Below, piece by piece: positions 31,724 through 43,499 of a stretch of 64,000 nucleotides of DNA. The stretch is from the NCBI GenBank assembly GCA_029204225.1, contig CM055107.1, positions 47,538,476 to 47,602,475 of the forward strand, given 5' to 3'. Made by a program: the position numbers and the translations under genes. Position 1 is the stretch's first letter; each line of letters opens with the position of its first letter. The stretch comes from Diphasiastrum complanatum (taxonomy: Eukaryota > Streptophyta > Lycopodiopsida > Lycopodiales > Lycopodiaceae). Under the pieces are notes generated by a model, which worked only from the letters and a program-made list of their open reading frames with translations, was not told the origin of the DNA and made no database searches.

Positions 31724-33016
31724 CGTCACACACTGCATCTGCTATTCTTGCTACAGAGAGCAAGTCTTGCTGCAAAGTTGGCAAGAATAGAACGTCTTTG
31801 AGTTGTTTGTCTCTGCCGTTGGTGTTGAGCCAGAGTGAACCAATACCGTTCACCTGATGTCTGGATCCATCTCCAAGAACTATGAATCTTGAGGGATCTG
31901 CACTTCTGAAATTAAACATGATTTGTCTTGATGTCATGAAGTGCGAGGTGGCTCCCAAATCCAGGATCACCTCGTGTGTGTCAGACGTTGATGCTGCACA
32001 CACATCTTCACAAATGTAGGCGGTCGAACAATTTTTGTTCGTTCTTTCTTCGCCCATCTTCGAGCTCTCGGGCTCCTTGACATAGGAAGAACTATAATCG
32101 TTCTCATGTCCGTTCTGTGCTGATCTGTTTCTTGGGTTCTGGCGGCAATCCATGGGTGCATGACCCTTCTTATGGCAATGGATACACTCAATCTTGAGAT
32201 TGAGCCAGCAGGTATCTACTGTATGCCCGTCTCTTCTGCATCTCGTGCAGGTCTTCTTGTCGGCATCTTGTCGTTTTGACCTCCCTTTGGTCTTCCGGTT
32301 GCTTTTGCTAGTCCCCTCTGCTTGCTGGTCACGATCCTGCCTCTGATTCGACTCCCTCTTAGGCTTGAATTGTTTATTTGATTTTTCTCTATTGTCGTAG
32401 AGTGCCTGGTCAGAACCATCTTTGTGATCAAGATGCTCCATGGCCTTGACTTCCTCTCAAATCTCAACAATCGCCTTTTCGAGGTTCATGGTAGGATCTT
32501 TCGCGAGCAGGGTTCGTGTCGTCTGGAAAGATCTAGGTAAGGCTCTCAACAGATATGTGAGCTACTTCTCAGCTGATACTGCATTCTCTGCTCCTGAGTT
32601 GTGTAGTGATAGAAACAGATCCTTCATCTTTCTCACAAAAGAGGTGAGGTCTTTTCCATCCCACTACAGATTCGTCAGCTGATCTTCCAGCATCATAATC
32701 TGACTTCTTGATTTCGTCTGAAATCTTGTGAGCAGTGTATTCCACATCTCCTTAGCTTTGGAGAGTGTAGCCAGGTCAAGTGTAAGGCTATCTTCGATGA
32801 AAGATGATAGCAAGGCCATTGCCTTGTCGTTTTTCTCCCTCCATTCGCGTAGCTCCTTGCCTGTTGTCGTAGGCATTTGTTCTGTGCCATCCACCCAGGG
32901 GAAGAGTCCTTCGCCCTTGAGTATCAAAGATGTCTTAGCTTTCTAGGCTAGAAAGTTAGATCCTGAAGAATTAAGTATAGTGCAGATCTTGTTTTGCATG
33001 CTACTGATTGAAGCCA
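31716..33016 (-). pseudogene. Copia 1 gag and aspartic protease
   Basis: The gag start is probably the ATG at 33014-33016, about 100 bases after the primer site. Gag is recognisable by GLFPWVDGTEQ and LSKAKEMWNTLLTRF. Two zinc knuckles follow: CTRCRRDGHTVDTC and CIHCHKKGHAPMDC. The protease reads VILDLGATSHFM, so the usual D-S-G active site is D-L-G, which should abolish activity. Nonsense codons interrupt gag at 32943-32945, 32664-32666, 32562-32564 and 32456-32458. A frame change near 31725 separates protease from the integrase part. Confidence 0.9.
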
Positions 33017-33118
33017 TTGCTTCATGAAGTCTGTTTTTCTTGTCGTTTGATTGATTGTCTGAATGCTTGGCCTCCTAGATCTGCTAGCTTCTCGGCTATG
33101 TCAGAATATGACAGGGTG

Positions 33119-33130
33119 GCTCTGATACCA
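33119..33130 (-). promoter_or_regulatory. Primer-binding site of copia 1
   Basis: GCTCTGATACCA on the plus strand is TGGTATCAGAGC on the minus strand, the tRNA-iMet primer site, one base inside the 5' LTR. It fixes LTR end and orientation. Confidence 0.9.
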
Positions 33131-33131
33131 C

Positions 33132-34137
33132 TGTTAAGAGTCGAGCGGTGCTCCGATACGACTGATGAGAATCGTGAGAAGAGAAATTCACGAAACATTT
33201 GTGACTCTCTTTCGAGATTTGGATGGAGTTCAGATGCGTTCGCTGGGCACTGCCAGCTGAAACACTCCTACAATCCTCCAGAGGGTAGTCAGGTACTACT
33301 GATCTACGTTCATAAAATTAATATAGCATTCGACTTCATTTCAACCAAGGTGCGGAATTCAAAGGGAACAAGAAAACTCAAACATATTAAACTAAACAGC
33401 ATAAGCATTTGACATCCAAGATCAGACACAACCAGAAAATTAATCTATATTGATTTTCTCTGATTTCTTCAGGGCACTGTATGAGAATCCATGCAGTGCG
33501 TTGGCGTGAGAGAAGCACGGCTCTCTCACGAGTAGTAGTCTCGCTTCACTAGCGGACAATTGGATCTTCTGATCCTAGACAGAATTATCTTCTCACAAGC
33601 AGGCGGAGCTTCTGTCTATGTTCGTCTTGATTGCTTACTAGCATCAGACTACTTCTTGTTCTTCTTACTTCGTTACACACTGTGTATCCTATTGATATAT
33701 GTCAAGTATTATTTAGTAAGTACAGTCTCTCTATGCAAATCTAAGATTAGAGTGATTAACCATCTACAACTAACCAGAGAATTAAAGAGTGGCAGTTTAG
33801 CCACGACCTAGGGAGTATCTGCTGATGTCATGCCATCAGGTCAGATCTTTGTACTTCTGGTACTTGCGTGATATCTGGTGGTACTCCTTGGAGCGTGAGG
33901 ACAGAACGAGTTTCATTTACCTCGTCCGTATTTCTCTCGTATAGGACCGCAAGGGAATCTCGTTCGTGGATCGTTCGTGTTCGCGAACCGTTCGTGTTTG
34001 CAAATTGTTGGTCTTCGTCTTTGTTGACTTTCATGTTTGCAAAACTCTTCGTGTTTCGTGTCTTCAGATGTTCGAGTTCGCGAACATGTTCGCCAGGTGA
34101 GGGGCCATAAGCTAGTAAGGCTTTGTATTCAGAAACA
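33132..34137 (-). repeat. 5' LTR of copia 1
   Basis: 1,006 bp, with TGTTTCTGAATAC at the outer (minus-strand 5') end and CTCTTAACA at the inner end. It contains repeated 'gttcgtgttcgcgaac' words (about 33973 and 34073). Some CpG-containing words of the other LTR appear here as TpG or CpA. Confidence 0.9.
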
Positions 34138-34231
34138 CTTTTCTTCACTAATGAGGTTGTGGTTGCATCAGCCCACCTTGGCATTCTTGCAAATCTTGCC
34201 TTGCTGCACTTGATCGGCTCTTGTAGACACT

Positions 34232-34342
<111 letters not shown>

Positions 34343-34599
34343 GCTCCAGCAATCATGTGAGATGGCATTGAATAAGAAAGGTGTGGTGGATCGAGTGCTT
34401 ACCAGAATTATACTAATATGTGAGGTAATTTTTATCAATAGATAGAACCATTCTTGGTGTGTTATGCAATTATGAAGAGAAAGTTCATCGTACTTTTCTA
34501 TGGCTTCAAATACGTACGTCTTCTTGTACGAAATACTTCATCTTTTTACAGCTCTAGAATCCAAATTCATACACAAAAGTTATGAACATTTGAGTGTGT

Positions 34600-34830
34600 C
34601 CAGGGGTTGGGTCCATTGGGGCTCCAAAGCACGGGCCGCGCGTGCGAAGCATTTGGCCCCCATGGCCCCCGTTTCCTGGCGCGTGGTGGGCTCGCGGTGC
34701 CCGCCGCCCAATTTTTGCGAGCGGCGCCAGGCTCCGGTCCTAGGCACCTTGGCAGTGCTGTCGGGCAGCCGCAGGTGGCGCCGAGCACCCATGCACACAC
34801 ACATGCAAGCAACTGGGTGAGTTTCTGTAT
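34600..34830. other. GC-rich island
   Basis: About 230 bases clearly richer in G+C and CpG than the surroundings (for example gggccgcgcgtgcgaag and gcccgccgcccaa). Two short open frames cross it without motifs. It may be the remnant of a foreign or ribosomal-like insertion or of a promoter; I cannot identify it. Confidence 0.5.
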
Positions 34831-34926
34831 ATATTCCCTCCCGGTTATCTGCCATAAACGCTTATGGGATAAAAATTGGCTGCCTGGACACGTGGTGTCC
34901 GAGTAGCCAATTTGTTTTTTTTTTTT

Positions 34927-34998
34927 AAATGTGTGGCTAAGAGGGCACCGGGGCCTAACGACTACCATGCCTTTGAGATGCGAGGGTTTGGGTCCAGA
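34927..34998 (+). repeat. tRNA-like (SINE-type) fragment
   Basis: TGGCTAAGAGGG (34933-34944) fits the Pol III A box, and GGTTTGGGTCC (about 34985-34995) resembles the B box at tRNA spacing. Acceptor-stem pairing is not evident, so this is more likely a SINE head or tRNA pseudogene than a tRNA. Confidence 0.3.
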
Positions 34999-36317
34999 CA
35001 TTGAACATGTTTATTGTTGGTGCAAGTGGTTGGCGAAGGATGTGTCATTGATTTCAATGACAAGAAGCTTACAATGACTAAGTTTATGATGATACTTGAC
35101 CACTCCTATTGATCACCTTAATCACATTCAGGCTGCAACGACTTGATACTTCATTCAAGTCTTGGCATGAATGGCACATTGCAGGTGATTTTGCTAGGCT
35201 ACGTGTTTCGTCTTGAAATGTGATTCTTTCTTGCTGCACCTCCTAATGCAACGATTCATGGTTGTTAGAAGCCCATCGTTAGTTGCTATCTTGTTCAGTA
35301 TGAGGCTACATAAACTCACTTCCCTGCAGAGGAACGTTTGAATGCTTGAAAAAGAGCACTAATCTACAAGAAGTGTGTTGCTTCTGGTCTATATTTGAAA
35401 ATGAAATGATTGCTAGATGTTGGTCACTTATTGTTTGAAAAATGGCAGTTCAACCATTAAAATTACTCTATTTTTGAGCATTTGTGAATTTGCCCCTAGG
35501 CCTCTTCTTCAACACAATGCGAATTTTTTTTTGGCCCTTGGTCTTCTTTCTCGACGTAGTGGAGGATCTGCATGAGCCAAATTTTGGTGCCAAGGTACAT
35601 TTGAACGTACTTGGGGCAAATTTTGCCCTTGCCCTTCCTCTTTGACATGAAGGACAAAGTTTTTTGCCCCTAGGTGTGGAGGAGGAGCATAGGCCAATTG
35701 AATGTACTTGGGATAGCTGAGGCCAAAAAAATGTGGTCTTGCTCTTCCTAGTTGATGCCAAGGAGGAGTAGGGGCCATAACAATTTGCAACATGTACGTT
35801 CAATTGGCCCTTGCTCCTCCTCCTCGACACCAAGTAGAAAGAATAGGGCCAATTTTTTTTTTTTTGATGGAGGCAAGTTCATTGTAGGTGGGAGAAAGAA
35901 GAACATACTTGGATAAATGATTTTTTTCCTCCAAATCTTCCTCCTGATGTCGTGTAGGAAAAGCGAGGCAAAAAATATTTTGCATGAGCTATGTTTGATC
36001 ATAGTTGGGGGCAAGAAAACATAGTTGGGCAAATGATTTTTGCTTCAGCGCTTCTTCCTTGACACCAGGTAAGAAGAGGAAGGGAAAATAATTTTGCCCT
36101 AGCTACATTTGATCATAGTTGAGAGGGAAAAATGTAAACTCCATCTCTTCAAGATCATGAGATGTTGGTGTTTGAAGCGATCTAGCTACTTCAAAAAGAC
36201 TCCGTCTAGAATTTGAGACTTGTGTGACTACATGGTTTTGCGAAGACAATTGCAAGGTTTAATATTTCCGCTTAGCTTGGCATCTACGGTTCAACCTTCT
36301 ACTCGCAGATCTGGATT
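34999..36317. repeat. Degenerate medium-length repeats, no gene
   Basis: From about 35500 to 36130 the phrases 'ttcctc.ttgacaccaggtaagaag', 'gggcaaatgatttt' and 'tttgatcatagttg' recur in variant form every 90-130 bases, an old eroded tandem array. No coding signal. Confidence 0.45.
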
Positions 36318-36836
36318 CTACCTCCGGAGTCCTATACAATGGGTGATTACGCACTTGCTCAAGCGTAACAAATAGTCCACTCCCTCTCTAGCATCAACAT
36401 TGGACATCGAATCATTTGTAACATGCGTAATCGATCCCATTCCCAATACATCAGAGTCTCTTCTAATATTGTCATGGGACATCAAATGTGTATCCTCTTC
36501 CTGAACGATAAACTGCGAAGCCCTGACTCTACATTTTGCCATACACCTGTGACGAATCCTCCTCTTCTTCTCACTTTTGGATTCCACTTCAGGAGTCAAA
36601 TATGAAAGATTACTGTGAACGTGTTCGGGTGTAATCAACTCCACACTCTCCACTTCTACCCCTATCTCGGATGACCTATAAGATGTGATATTCTGTACAC
36701 CATCACAAACTCTAAACTGGGTGGACGGACTCCTACAATCTGATGGCATTGCACTACTTCCAACAAATTCTACGTCAAGATGCTGAGGCGATGGTAGCAT
36801 GACATGGTGTAATGTCAATGGATGATAGCTATACAC
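36318..36836 (-). CDS. Hypothetical 172-codon ORF
   Basis: An open frame with ordinary amino-acid composition, a basic stretch (KSEKKRRIRHR, mid-protein) and Ser-rich ends. I recognise no domain. Neighbours are mobile DNA, and it is followed on the plus side by a short local repeat around 36955-37080 ('ctatactacgtattgacaag' and 'ctataccatgtactgacaaa'). It could be a transposon-derived exon or chance. Low confidence. Confidence 0.2.
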   Translation of the reverse strand: MYSYHPLTLHHVMLPSPQHLDVEFVGSSAMPSDCRSPSTQFRVCDGVQNITSYRSSEIGVEVESVELITPEHVHSNLSYLTPEVESKSEKKRRIRHRCMAKCRVRASQFIVQEEDTHLMSHDNIRRDSDVLGMGSITHVTNDSMSNVDAREGVDYLLRLSKCVITHCIGLRR

Positions 36837-37089
36837 AGAGGCATGCCTACAACCAAACCAATTTTGCTACTCCCAATGTGCTCTAGCACACTACTTCTAA
36901 GTGACCGTACACTAGCATCTAAAGTTAATCTACCATCGCCGACCATGCCTATACTACGTATTGACAAGGCCTTGTTCTTGGCTTGTCCCAATCTCCTCCT
37001 TCTGGTGTTTGCACACACCGGCCGTGCCTATACCATGTACTGACAAAGCCCTATTCTTGGCTTTCTCCTACGGCCCAATCTCCTCCTTG

Positions 37090-38005
37090 TTGATGAGAAT
37101 TCACGTCTTCTGAGCAAATGAAATGCGATCACCTGATGCAAACACTGCACGATGAATTCGAATGGAGTTCGGATTTGATTGCTGGTCACTACCGGCTATA
37201 TCCTCCAAAAAGTAGACAGACACTGTTGACCTACGTTTTAAGTTAACTCAGCATTCAACAAGATTAAACCTATGTGCGAAATAGATAAACAAGCGAATGA
37301 GATACACGAACAATGAGCAGACAATAATTCAATTGAGATCAAACAATTTGAATGATATGTGCATAACAATTACAACATCATCTATTGATCCTCTTTTGTT
37401 CAATCACTGTGTGATAGACCCACACAGTGCATTGGCGTGAGAGAAGCGGTGTTCTCCCACGAACAGTGTCTCGCTTACTAGCGGACTTCTTGGATATCTG
37501 TGGATCCTGCTTACAATGTCTCGCTCACTGGTGGACTTCTCTTTTTAGTATTTTCTATATCTGTATCTTCTATATTTCTTCGTGCATCTAGCAACTGCAT
37601 ACATTCAAAGTAACATTTCTGATTAGATAGATTAAGCAATCTAAAACTAATCACAGATTACAAGAGCGGTGGATTAGGCACGTCCTAACATTCTTCTGCT
37701 GATGTCACCATATCATATCAAGAGACTGTACTTCACGGTACTTGTTTGATCTTCCTAATCCTTTGGAGCGTGAAGAGTCGAAAGTGTTCGACCCTCGGGT
37801 GTCTCGAACATTTTCATTTCGCGTCGTTTTCCCTTCTCCTGTTGTTCGTGTTGTTCGCAAACATTTCGTCTTTGAGTTCTTCATCTTCGAGGTCTTCGAG
37901 ATCTTCGAGATATTCGTCAGGTTGGGAGTCGAGAGCTAGCAGAGCTTTGGTAATAGAAACATTTTGTTTTTTAAATTCTGGCGGATGTGCTTTCATTTTC
38001 TAGAG
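37090..38005 (-). repeat. LTR and short internal end of a copia 1 relative
   Basis: It shares with the copia 1 LTRs the landmarks 'cgaatggagttcg', 'gcattggcgtgagagaagc', 'ctcgcttactagcggac' and a closing '...gctagcagagctttg..at.gaaaca' at about 37961, in the same orientation. About 40 bases of purine-tract-side internal sequence follow. The rest of the element is absent. Divergence from copia 1 is substantial, so this is an older relative. Confidence 0.7.
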
Positions 38006-38401
38006 TTCTGTATGAAAAATTGTTTCGTACAAACTCCGGAGTCACTACTTGTTGGTTGGGGGTTTTTAGACATGATATTCACAACCTTAGATCATTTATC
38101 CTATAAGTTAGACACATACAGTTTAAACATGAACGTGAAGCACAAGGATGAAGGCGGTACACCCTTACACTCTCTCACGACATTATAGCATGTAGAAGAT
38201 GGCTGAACTGGGATGATGCTGATTGACTATTGATACCTGATGATGTTGATTGATACCATGACGTTACAACCTATAGAAGATGGCTAGATTGGGATGATGC
38301 TAATTGCTGATGATGCTGATTGATACTATTGATGCCTGATTTCCACTCACACTTATGCTCAGCTCAATTATTGGATGTTGATTTCTGCTCAATGAGCACT
38401 T

Positions 38402-38403
<2 letters not shown>

Positions 38404-38489
<86 letters not shown>
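38404..38489. repeat. (GA)n microsatellite
   Basis: About 43 GA units, followed by an imperfect GA-rich tail to about 38610. Confidence 0.95.
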
Positions 38490-38491
<2 letters not shown>

Positions 38492-38689
38492 GCATGGAGA
38501 GGTTGCATGAATGACATAAAGCACCATAGCGAGAGCGAACGAGAGAGAGAGGAAGAGGAAGCAAGGTGAGGCGGCGTGCAGCGAGGGAAATACAAGCAGG
38601 GAGAGAGAGGTCACTTGGCATGGATGGCGGCCGGGGACATGACATAATGATTTTAACATTAGGATAACAGCCATTTAAGAGCTTCTGTA

Positions 38690-38815
38690 AGGATGGTCTT
38701 AACTCACCCTACTTTCCTAGGTGTGACATAGGCGAGTAGATTGTGTGTGAGGGTGCTCTACTTTTCTAGGCGTGACATAGGGGAGTAGACCGGGTTACAA
38801 CAACGTGAATTCTAG
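38690..38815 (+). repeat. Two copies of the 'gacataggggagtagacc' repeat
   Basis: 'ctaggtgtgacataggcgagtaga' (about 38719) and 'ctaggcgtgacataggggag' (about 38766), the latter continuing into 'tagaccgggttacaac'. The same units form a four-copy array at 41960-42190. Confidence 0.8.
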
Positions 38816-38980
38816 TGAAGTGCCCGTCGGATGCAATGTTGATTGCAACTCGTCGGATGTCATATGCAACTCGTCGGATGTTGGATGCAACTAGTCGTGG
38901 ATGCAATGTCAGATACGCAACTTGTCAGATGTCAGATGGAACTCATCGGATGCAATGTCAGATGCAACTCGTCAGATGAT
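38816..38980 (+). repeat. GATGCAACTCGTCG minisatellite
   Basis: At least seven variants of 'gatgcaactcgtcggatg' in about 165 bases (for example tgcaactcgtcggatgt at 38846 and 38868). No coding role. Confidence 0.8.
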
Positions 38981-39118
38981 GGCCTATTTTGGCCTCAAAT
39001 GGCCTGAACTGCTCCTAATGCGATCCTAGTGTCCTATTTTGGCCTCAAATGGCTGCATTAGGAGCAATTCATGCCATTTGAGGCCAAAACAGGGCGTTAG
39101 GACCACATTAGGATTGTA

Positions 39119-40932
39119 TGCTAGACTTTGCGGTTGCCTTTGGTGCCTTCTTTGCTTTGCTTTGGTCTTTGCTTATAACCGTAACATTGACCCTTGTGGT
39201 GTGTTGCAGCTTGTGGTTGCCTTTGGTTTACTTCGACTTCGTAATGGACCGTAGGCAAGACTTTGCGATTGTCTTCGGTGCCTTTTTTGAAACTGTTTGT
39301 AGGAGCATTGCGGTTGTTTACGGTTTCTGTCTGTGCAGGTTTCCTGTGTATTTCTGTAGGTTTTGGTTCATAAGCTAGAGAGATGGTGGAGGCCATTTGA
39401 GGGCATTTGAGGCCACTTCAGGGCATTAGGTCCACATTTTGACTGCAATGGACCACATTTGAGACCACAATGGACCGCATTTGAGACCACAGGGTGCGGA
39501 AGGGTTGGTTTAGCTGCAACAAAGAAGGGTGCGGAAGAGATGCAAGATGCTAAGGCTCTAAAGAAATCCATGTGCTAGGAATAATGCTTTCTTAGCCTTT
39601 CGGTGGTGAGCGGTTGTGAGGAGAGAACCATCGTGAACCGTATTTGTTGACTTTGTGGTGGCCTTCGGTCAGCTTCCTTTGTGAATTGCCTTCGGTTTGC
39701 TTCGTAGGTTGCAAGTTTCATCTTACGATGTATTGGCGGCTTCTCGTCATGAGCCGTGGTCTTTGCTCCTTGATCGTAAGTGTTGACCTTCGGTTTTCTT
39801 GATGGTGCAGTTGTGGTTCGTTGCCTTGAACGTTGAAACCGTTTGCAAGCCGTATGTGATGCTCCTTTGGTTTGTTGGTTCGTAATGGACCGTATGTTGG
39901 ACTTTGCCTTCGATGCCTTTTTTGCTTTGCTTTGGCCTTCGCTTATAACCGTAACATTGACCTTTGCAGTGCATTGCGGCTTGTGGTTGCCTTTGGTTTA
40001 CTTCGATGTCATAATGGACCATAGGCAGAACTTTGCAGTTGCCTTCGGTGCCTTTGTTGAATCCGTTTGTAAGAGCGTTGCAGTTGTTTATGGTTTATGT
40101 CTGTGCAGGTTTCCTGTGTATTTATGCAGGTTTTGGTTCATAAGCCAGAGAGATGATTTTTGAGGCCACTTCAGGGCATTAGGACCGCATTTTGACTGCA
40201 ATGGACCACGTTTGAGACCACAATGGACCGCATTTGAGACCAAAAGGTGCAGAAGGGTTGGTTTAGCTGCAACATAGAAGGGTGCGAAAGAGATGCGAGA
40301 TACTAAGGCTCTAAAGCAATCCATGTGCTGGGAATAGTGCTTTCTTAGCCTTTCAGTGGTGAGCAGTCGTGAGGAGAGAACCATCGTGAACCGTATTCAT
40401 TGACTTTGTGGTGGCCTTCAGCTAGCTTTCTTCGTGGACTGCCTTTGGTTTGCTTCATAGGTGATTGCAAGTTTCATCTTGCAGTGTCTTGGTGTTTCTC
40501 ATTGTGAGTCGTGGTCTTCACTCCTTGATCGTAAGTGTTGACCTTCGGTTTGCTTGAAGATGCGGTTGCGGTTCGTTGCCTTGAACGTTGAAACCGTTTG
40601 CAGGCCGTATGCGAGGCTCCTTCGATAGCTTTTGGTTTGGTTCATAGCGGACTGTATGCTGGACTTTGCGGCTGCCTTTGGTGCCTTCGTTGCTTTTCTT
40701 TGATCTTCGCTTATAAACCTAACGTTGACCATTGCGGTGCGTTGCGGCTTGTGGTGGCCTTCGGTTTAGTTCGACTTTGCAATGGACCATAGGTAGGACT
40801 TTGCGGTTGCCTTCAGTGCCTTTGTTGAAACCGTTTGCAGGAGCGTTGCGGTTGTTTACGATTTTTGCCTGTGCAGGTTTCCCGTGTATTTCTGCAGGTC
40901 ATAAGCTAGCAATGCTTTGTGGGTAGAAACTT
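39119..40932 (+). repeat. ~770-bp tandem repeat, about 2.3 copies
   Basis: Unit starts are at about 39119, 39893 and 40653, each with a 'gtatg.t.gactttgc' opening. Units share 'cttataaccgtaac(a/g)ttgacc', 'gtgcaggtttcc.gtgtattt', 'caatggaccgcatttgagac' and 'gaaccatcgtgaaccgtatt'. The third unit is cut after about 250 bp and leads into 'cataagctagcaatgctttg..gtagaaac', the closing phrase of the copia 1 LTR family. The array may therefore be an internally expanded LTR of that group. Frames over it are not conserved genes. Confidence 0.8.
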
Positions 40933-41106
40933 TTTTCAGACATCATAAGTAGCATAGCTTTCTATTGAAAGTTTTTGAATCATTGTAAGTTTTGAGACTC
41001 AAGCATGTTATTGAAATTTTGGCATGTGTATGTATGAGATGTCATCCGTGTATGTATGTGTGTGTATATGGGTGTGTTCGTATGTGTGTGTGTGTGATGG
41101 TTTTCA

Positions 41107-41112
<6 letters not shown>

Positions 41113-41158
<46 letters not shown>

Positions 41159-41201
41159 AGGGAGGGAGGGAGGGAGGGAGGGAGAGGGAGAGGGAGAGGG
41201 A

Positions 41202-41271
<70 letters not shown>

Positions 41272-41310
41272 GTGAGTGAGTGAGAGAGTGAGAGAGTGGG
41301 AGAGAGAGAG
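41113..41310. repeat. GA / GGGA / GAGT compound microsatellite
   Basis: GA (41113-41150), GGGA (to about 41182), GGGAGA (to about 41208), GA (to about 41268), then GAGT and mixed units. The stepwise unit changes suggest growth by slippage from one GA seed. Confidence 0.95.
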
Positions 41311-41517
41311 AGATACACATCTTTAAACCTCTTGCAGCCAGAGAGATGGTGGAGGAGGCCTTGAGATCATCAGCAAGCAATAGGTGGACCATCTCAAATC
41401 AATCAACTTGATGTGCACTAGGAGCTGCTGAATTTAGGAGGTGTGAGTGAGAGCGGAGCAGAGTTGTTGCCCAATGAGAGAAAGGGCAAACGATGAGGGA
41501 GAGAGATAGATATGCCG

Positions 41518-41627
<110 letters not shown>

Positions 41628-41845
41628 CAGATGCGCTATAATCAGGAGCCGATGCACTACAATAAGATTTGCTATAGTCACACTGCTCTCAGATGCGCTA
41701 CAAACTCTTCTCTGTGAGTGTGCCACCTTCTCTGTGAATCAATCGTTGAGCCGATGAGTCGATGCAGTCTGCCGATGTGAAATGAAAACATGTTGGCAAG
41801 GAGCCGATGAGCAATGTAGTCAAGGAGCTGATGAGCCGATGTAGA

Positions 41846-41846
<1 letters not shown>

Positions 41847-41914
<68 letters not shown>
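41847..41914. repeat. (GA)n microsatellite
   Basis: About 33 GA units, shortly before the 60-bp minisatellite. Confidence 0.95.
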
Positions 41915-41918
<4 letters not shown>

Positions 41919-41959
41919 TTGTATCCGAAATTCAAAATGAATTTTGGAGCCAGAAACAT

Positions 41960-42195
41960 AGGGTTTAGGCATGACATAGGGGAGTAGACCGGGTTACAGC
42001 AGCGTGAATTCTCTCTCGGCCGGGCGTGACATAGGGTCTAGGCATGACATAGGGGAGTTGACCGGGTTACATCAGCATGAACTCTCTCTCGTCCAAGAGT
42101 GACATATAGGGGAGTAGACCAGGTTACAGTAGTGTGAACTCTCTCTCGGCCAGGCATGACATATAGGGGAATAGACCGGGTTACAACAGCGAGTC
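41960..42195 (+). repeat. ~55-65 bp minisatellite, four copies
   Basis: Units read roughly 'ggcatgacatagggga', 'gtagaccgggttacagcagc', 'gtgaactctctctcggcc'. Copies start at about 41969, 42032, 42099 and 42155. It is related to the pair at 38690-38815. Confidence 0.85.
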
Positions 42196-42199
42196 GGTT

Positions 42200-43499
42200 T
42201 TGTCATCTTCAAGCTTCACTTCAATACTTGTGACAACATCCCACAACTGGTGGACGACTCGCTCTGGTGTTTCACAGAGGTCGGATCCTGTTGATACGCT
42301 TCATAAATGATGAACAAACGATTCCAACTTGACGATTCCCACAAATTATCAATAATGTTGTATGTCAACTAGTTTATAGACCGACCAACAACCAAATGCA
42401 TTTACTATGAAGAAAAACATTTTCTCATGCTACCGAACCGCAATACACAACTGCTCTAACAGTGAAAAACGCTGGTTTTATAATATTGATGCATACTATC
42501 AGAAATCACTTGCCTCCTCTACTAGAATATGTAGTAAGTTTTTTGAATACTGATGGAGAACGACAAAGGTAAAAAATAATAAGGCTCCTGGTATTCTAGT
42601 CACGACATACAACAATTTTGTTATCACATATCAGAAAACCGTTTCCCTACTTTGATAGAATATAAGCTCACCTTCCAAATTCTAACCCACAAGGATAGTC
42701 CGGTGCTCATAATACAAATACATGTGAAAACGAAACTGTCACTTAATTTAGAATGACGAAGGCTACGAAAAACCAACACTTTACACACAGACATGACACT
42801 TCAATTTCCACTCTTTCAAGAAGAGACTCACAAATGATTATGTCATGGTAGGGGCATGGCAGATGCGGAATCAATGAAATGATTAAGTTCTAAAGTATCA
42901 AACACATCACACAGTACTAGTATGCTACGACTATGATTCTTGTAACGATTCTAACCGCAATACAAAATGATTTCTCAACATCCTACACAGACCATTCACT
43001 CAATAGCCGAATGCAAGCAAGGACTTTAAGCGTGCGTATTCCTACGGAAAGCAAGTAAGTACAGAAATAAAGTCTATAAAAAAACGACCGAGGTGAAGTA
43101 AAACCATACCTCAGTGTATAGTTAGGTAGCTAGTTTACCGCAAGAACCCCTTAGTCAAGAATGCTTCTTCACTCCTTCAATCACAATCCCTTTGCTGTTT
43201 GCTACTAGTTTTGCCAGTGGTGGTTGGATACATGGTGAGACCAACAGGAAGGCAACTGCATAACATTGTCACAGGTCGCTATGGAAAATCCAGGTTGCAA
43301 ATAGATGGGTTGTAGACATAGCGATGGCCAAGCAGATTCTAGACAAATGTAGGCCACTTAGGACCATACTCCATGGCAACAAGTTCTCTTTTGATCTCCA
43401 TAGTGAATGGTAAAACTCAGCTAGCAGGGATGGAACACTAGCAATGTTGGATATATCGGTTTACTATTGAGCCAATATGATTTGTCATACATAGATCCT
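42200..43499. other. No gene seen
   Basis: 1.3 kb of mixed-composition sequence without a long frame, known motif or clear repeat. Confidence 0.4.

Larger units (their letters stand above)
28239..34137 (-). mobile_element. Ty1/copia retrotransposon 1 with both LTRs
   Basis: A 5.9 kb element on the minus strand. The 5' LTR is at 33132-34137 and the 3' LTR at 28239-29252. The primer site lies at 33119-33130 and a purine tract (AGAGGGAGCTAAAG on the minus strand) lies next to the 3' LTR. The pol order gag-protease-integrase-RT-RNase H marks it as copia. The LTRs are very similar to each other, with small indels. A target-site duplication is not apparent, and the outer end of the 3' LTR has lost its TGTTAAGA terminus. 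Coding capacity is ruined mainly by nonsense codons. Confidence 0.95.

Noticed and set aside
34927-34998. Functional tRNA gene
   Set aside because: A- and B-box-like words are present, but no acceptor stem or normal T-loop can be drawn.
37742-38003. Plus-strand frames with EIFEIF and RSSRSS runs
   Set aside because: They translate a short repeat inside the copia-related LTR.
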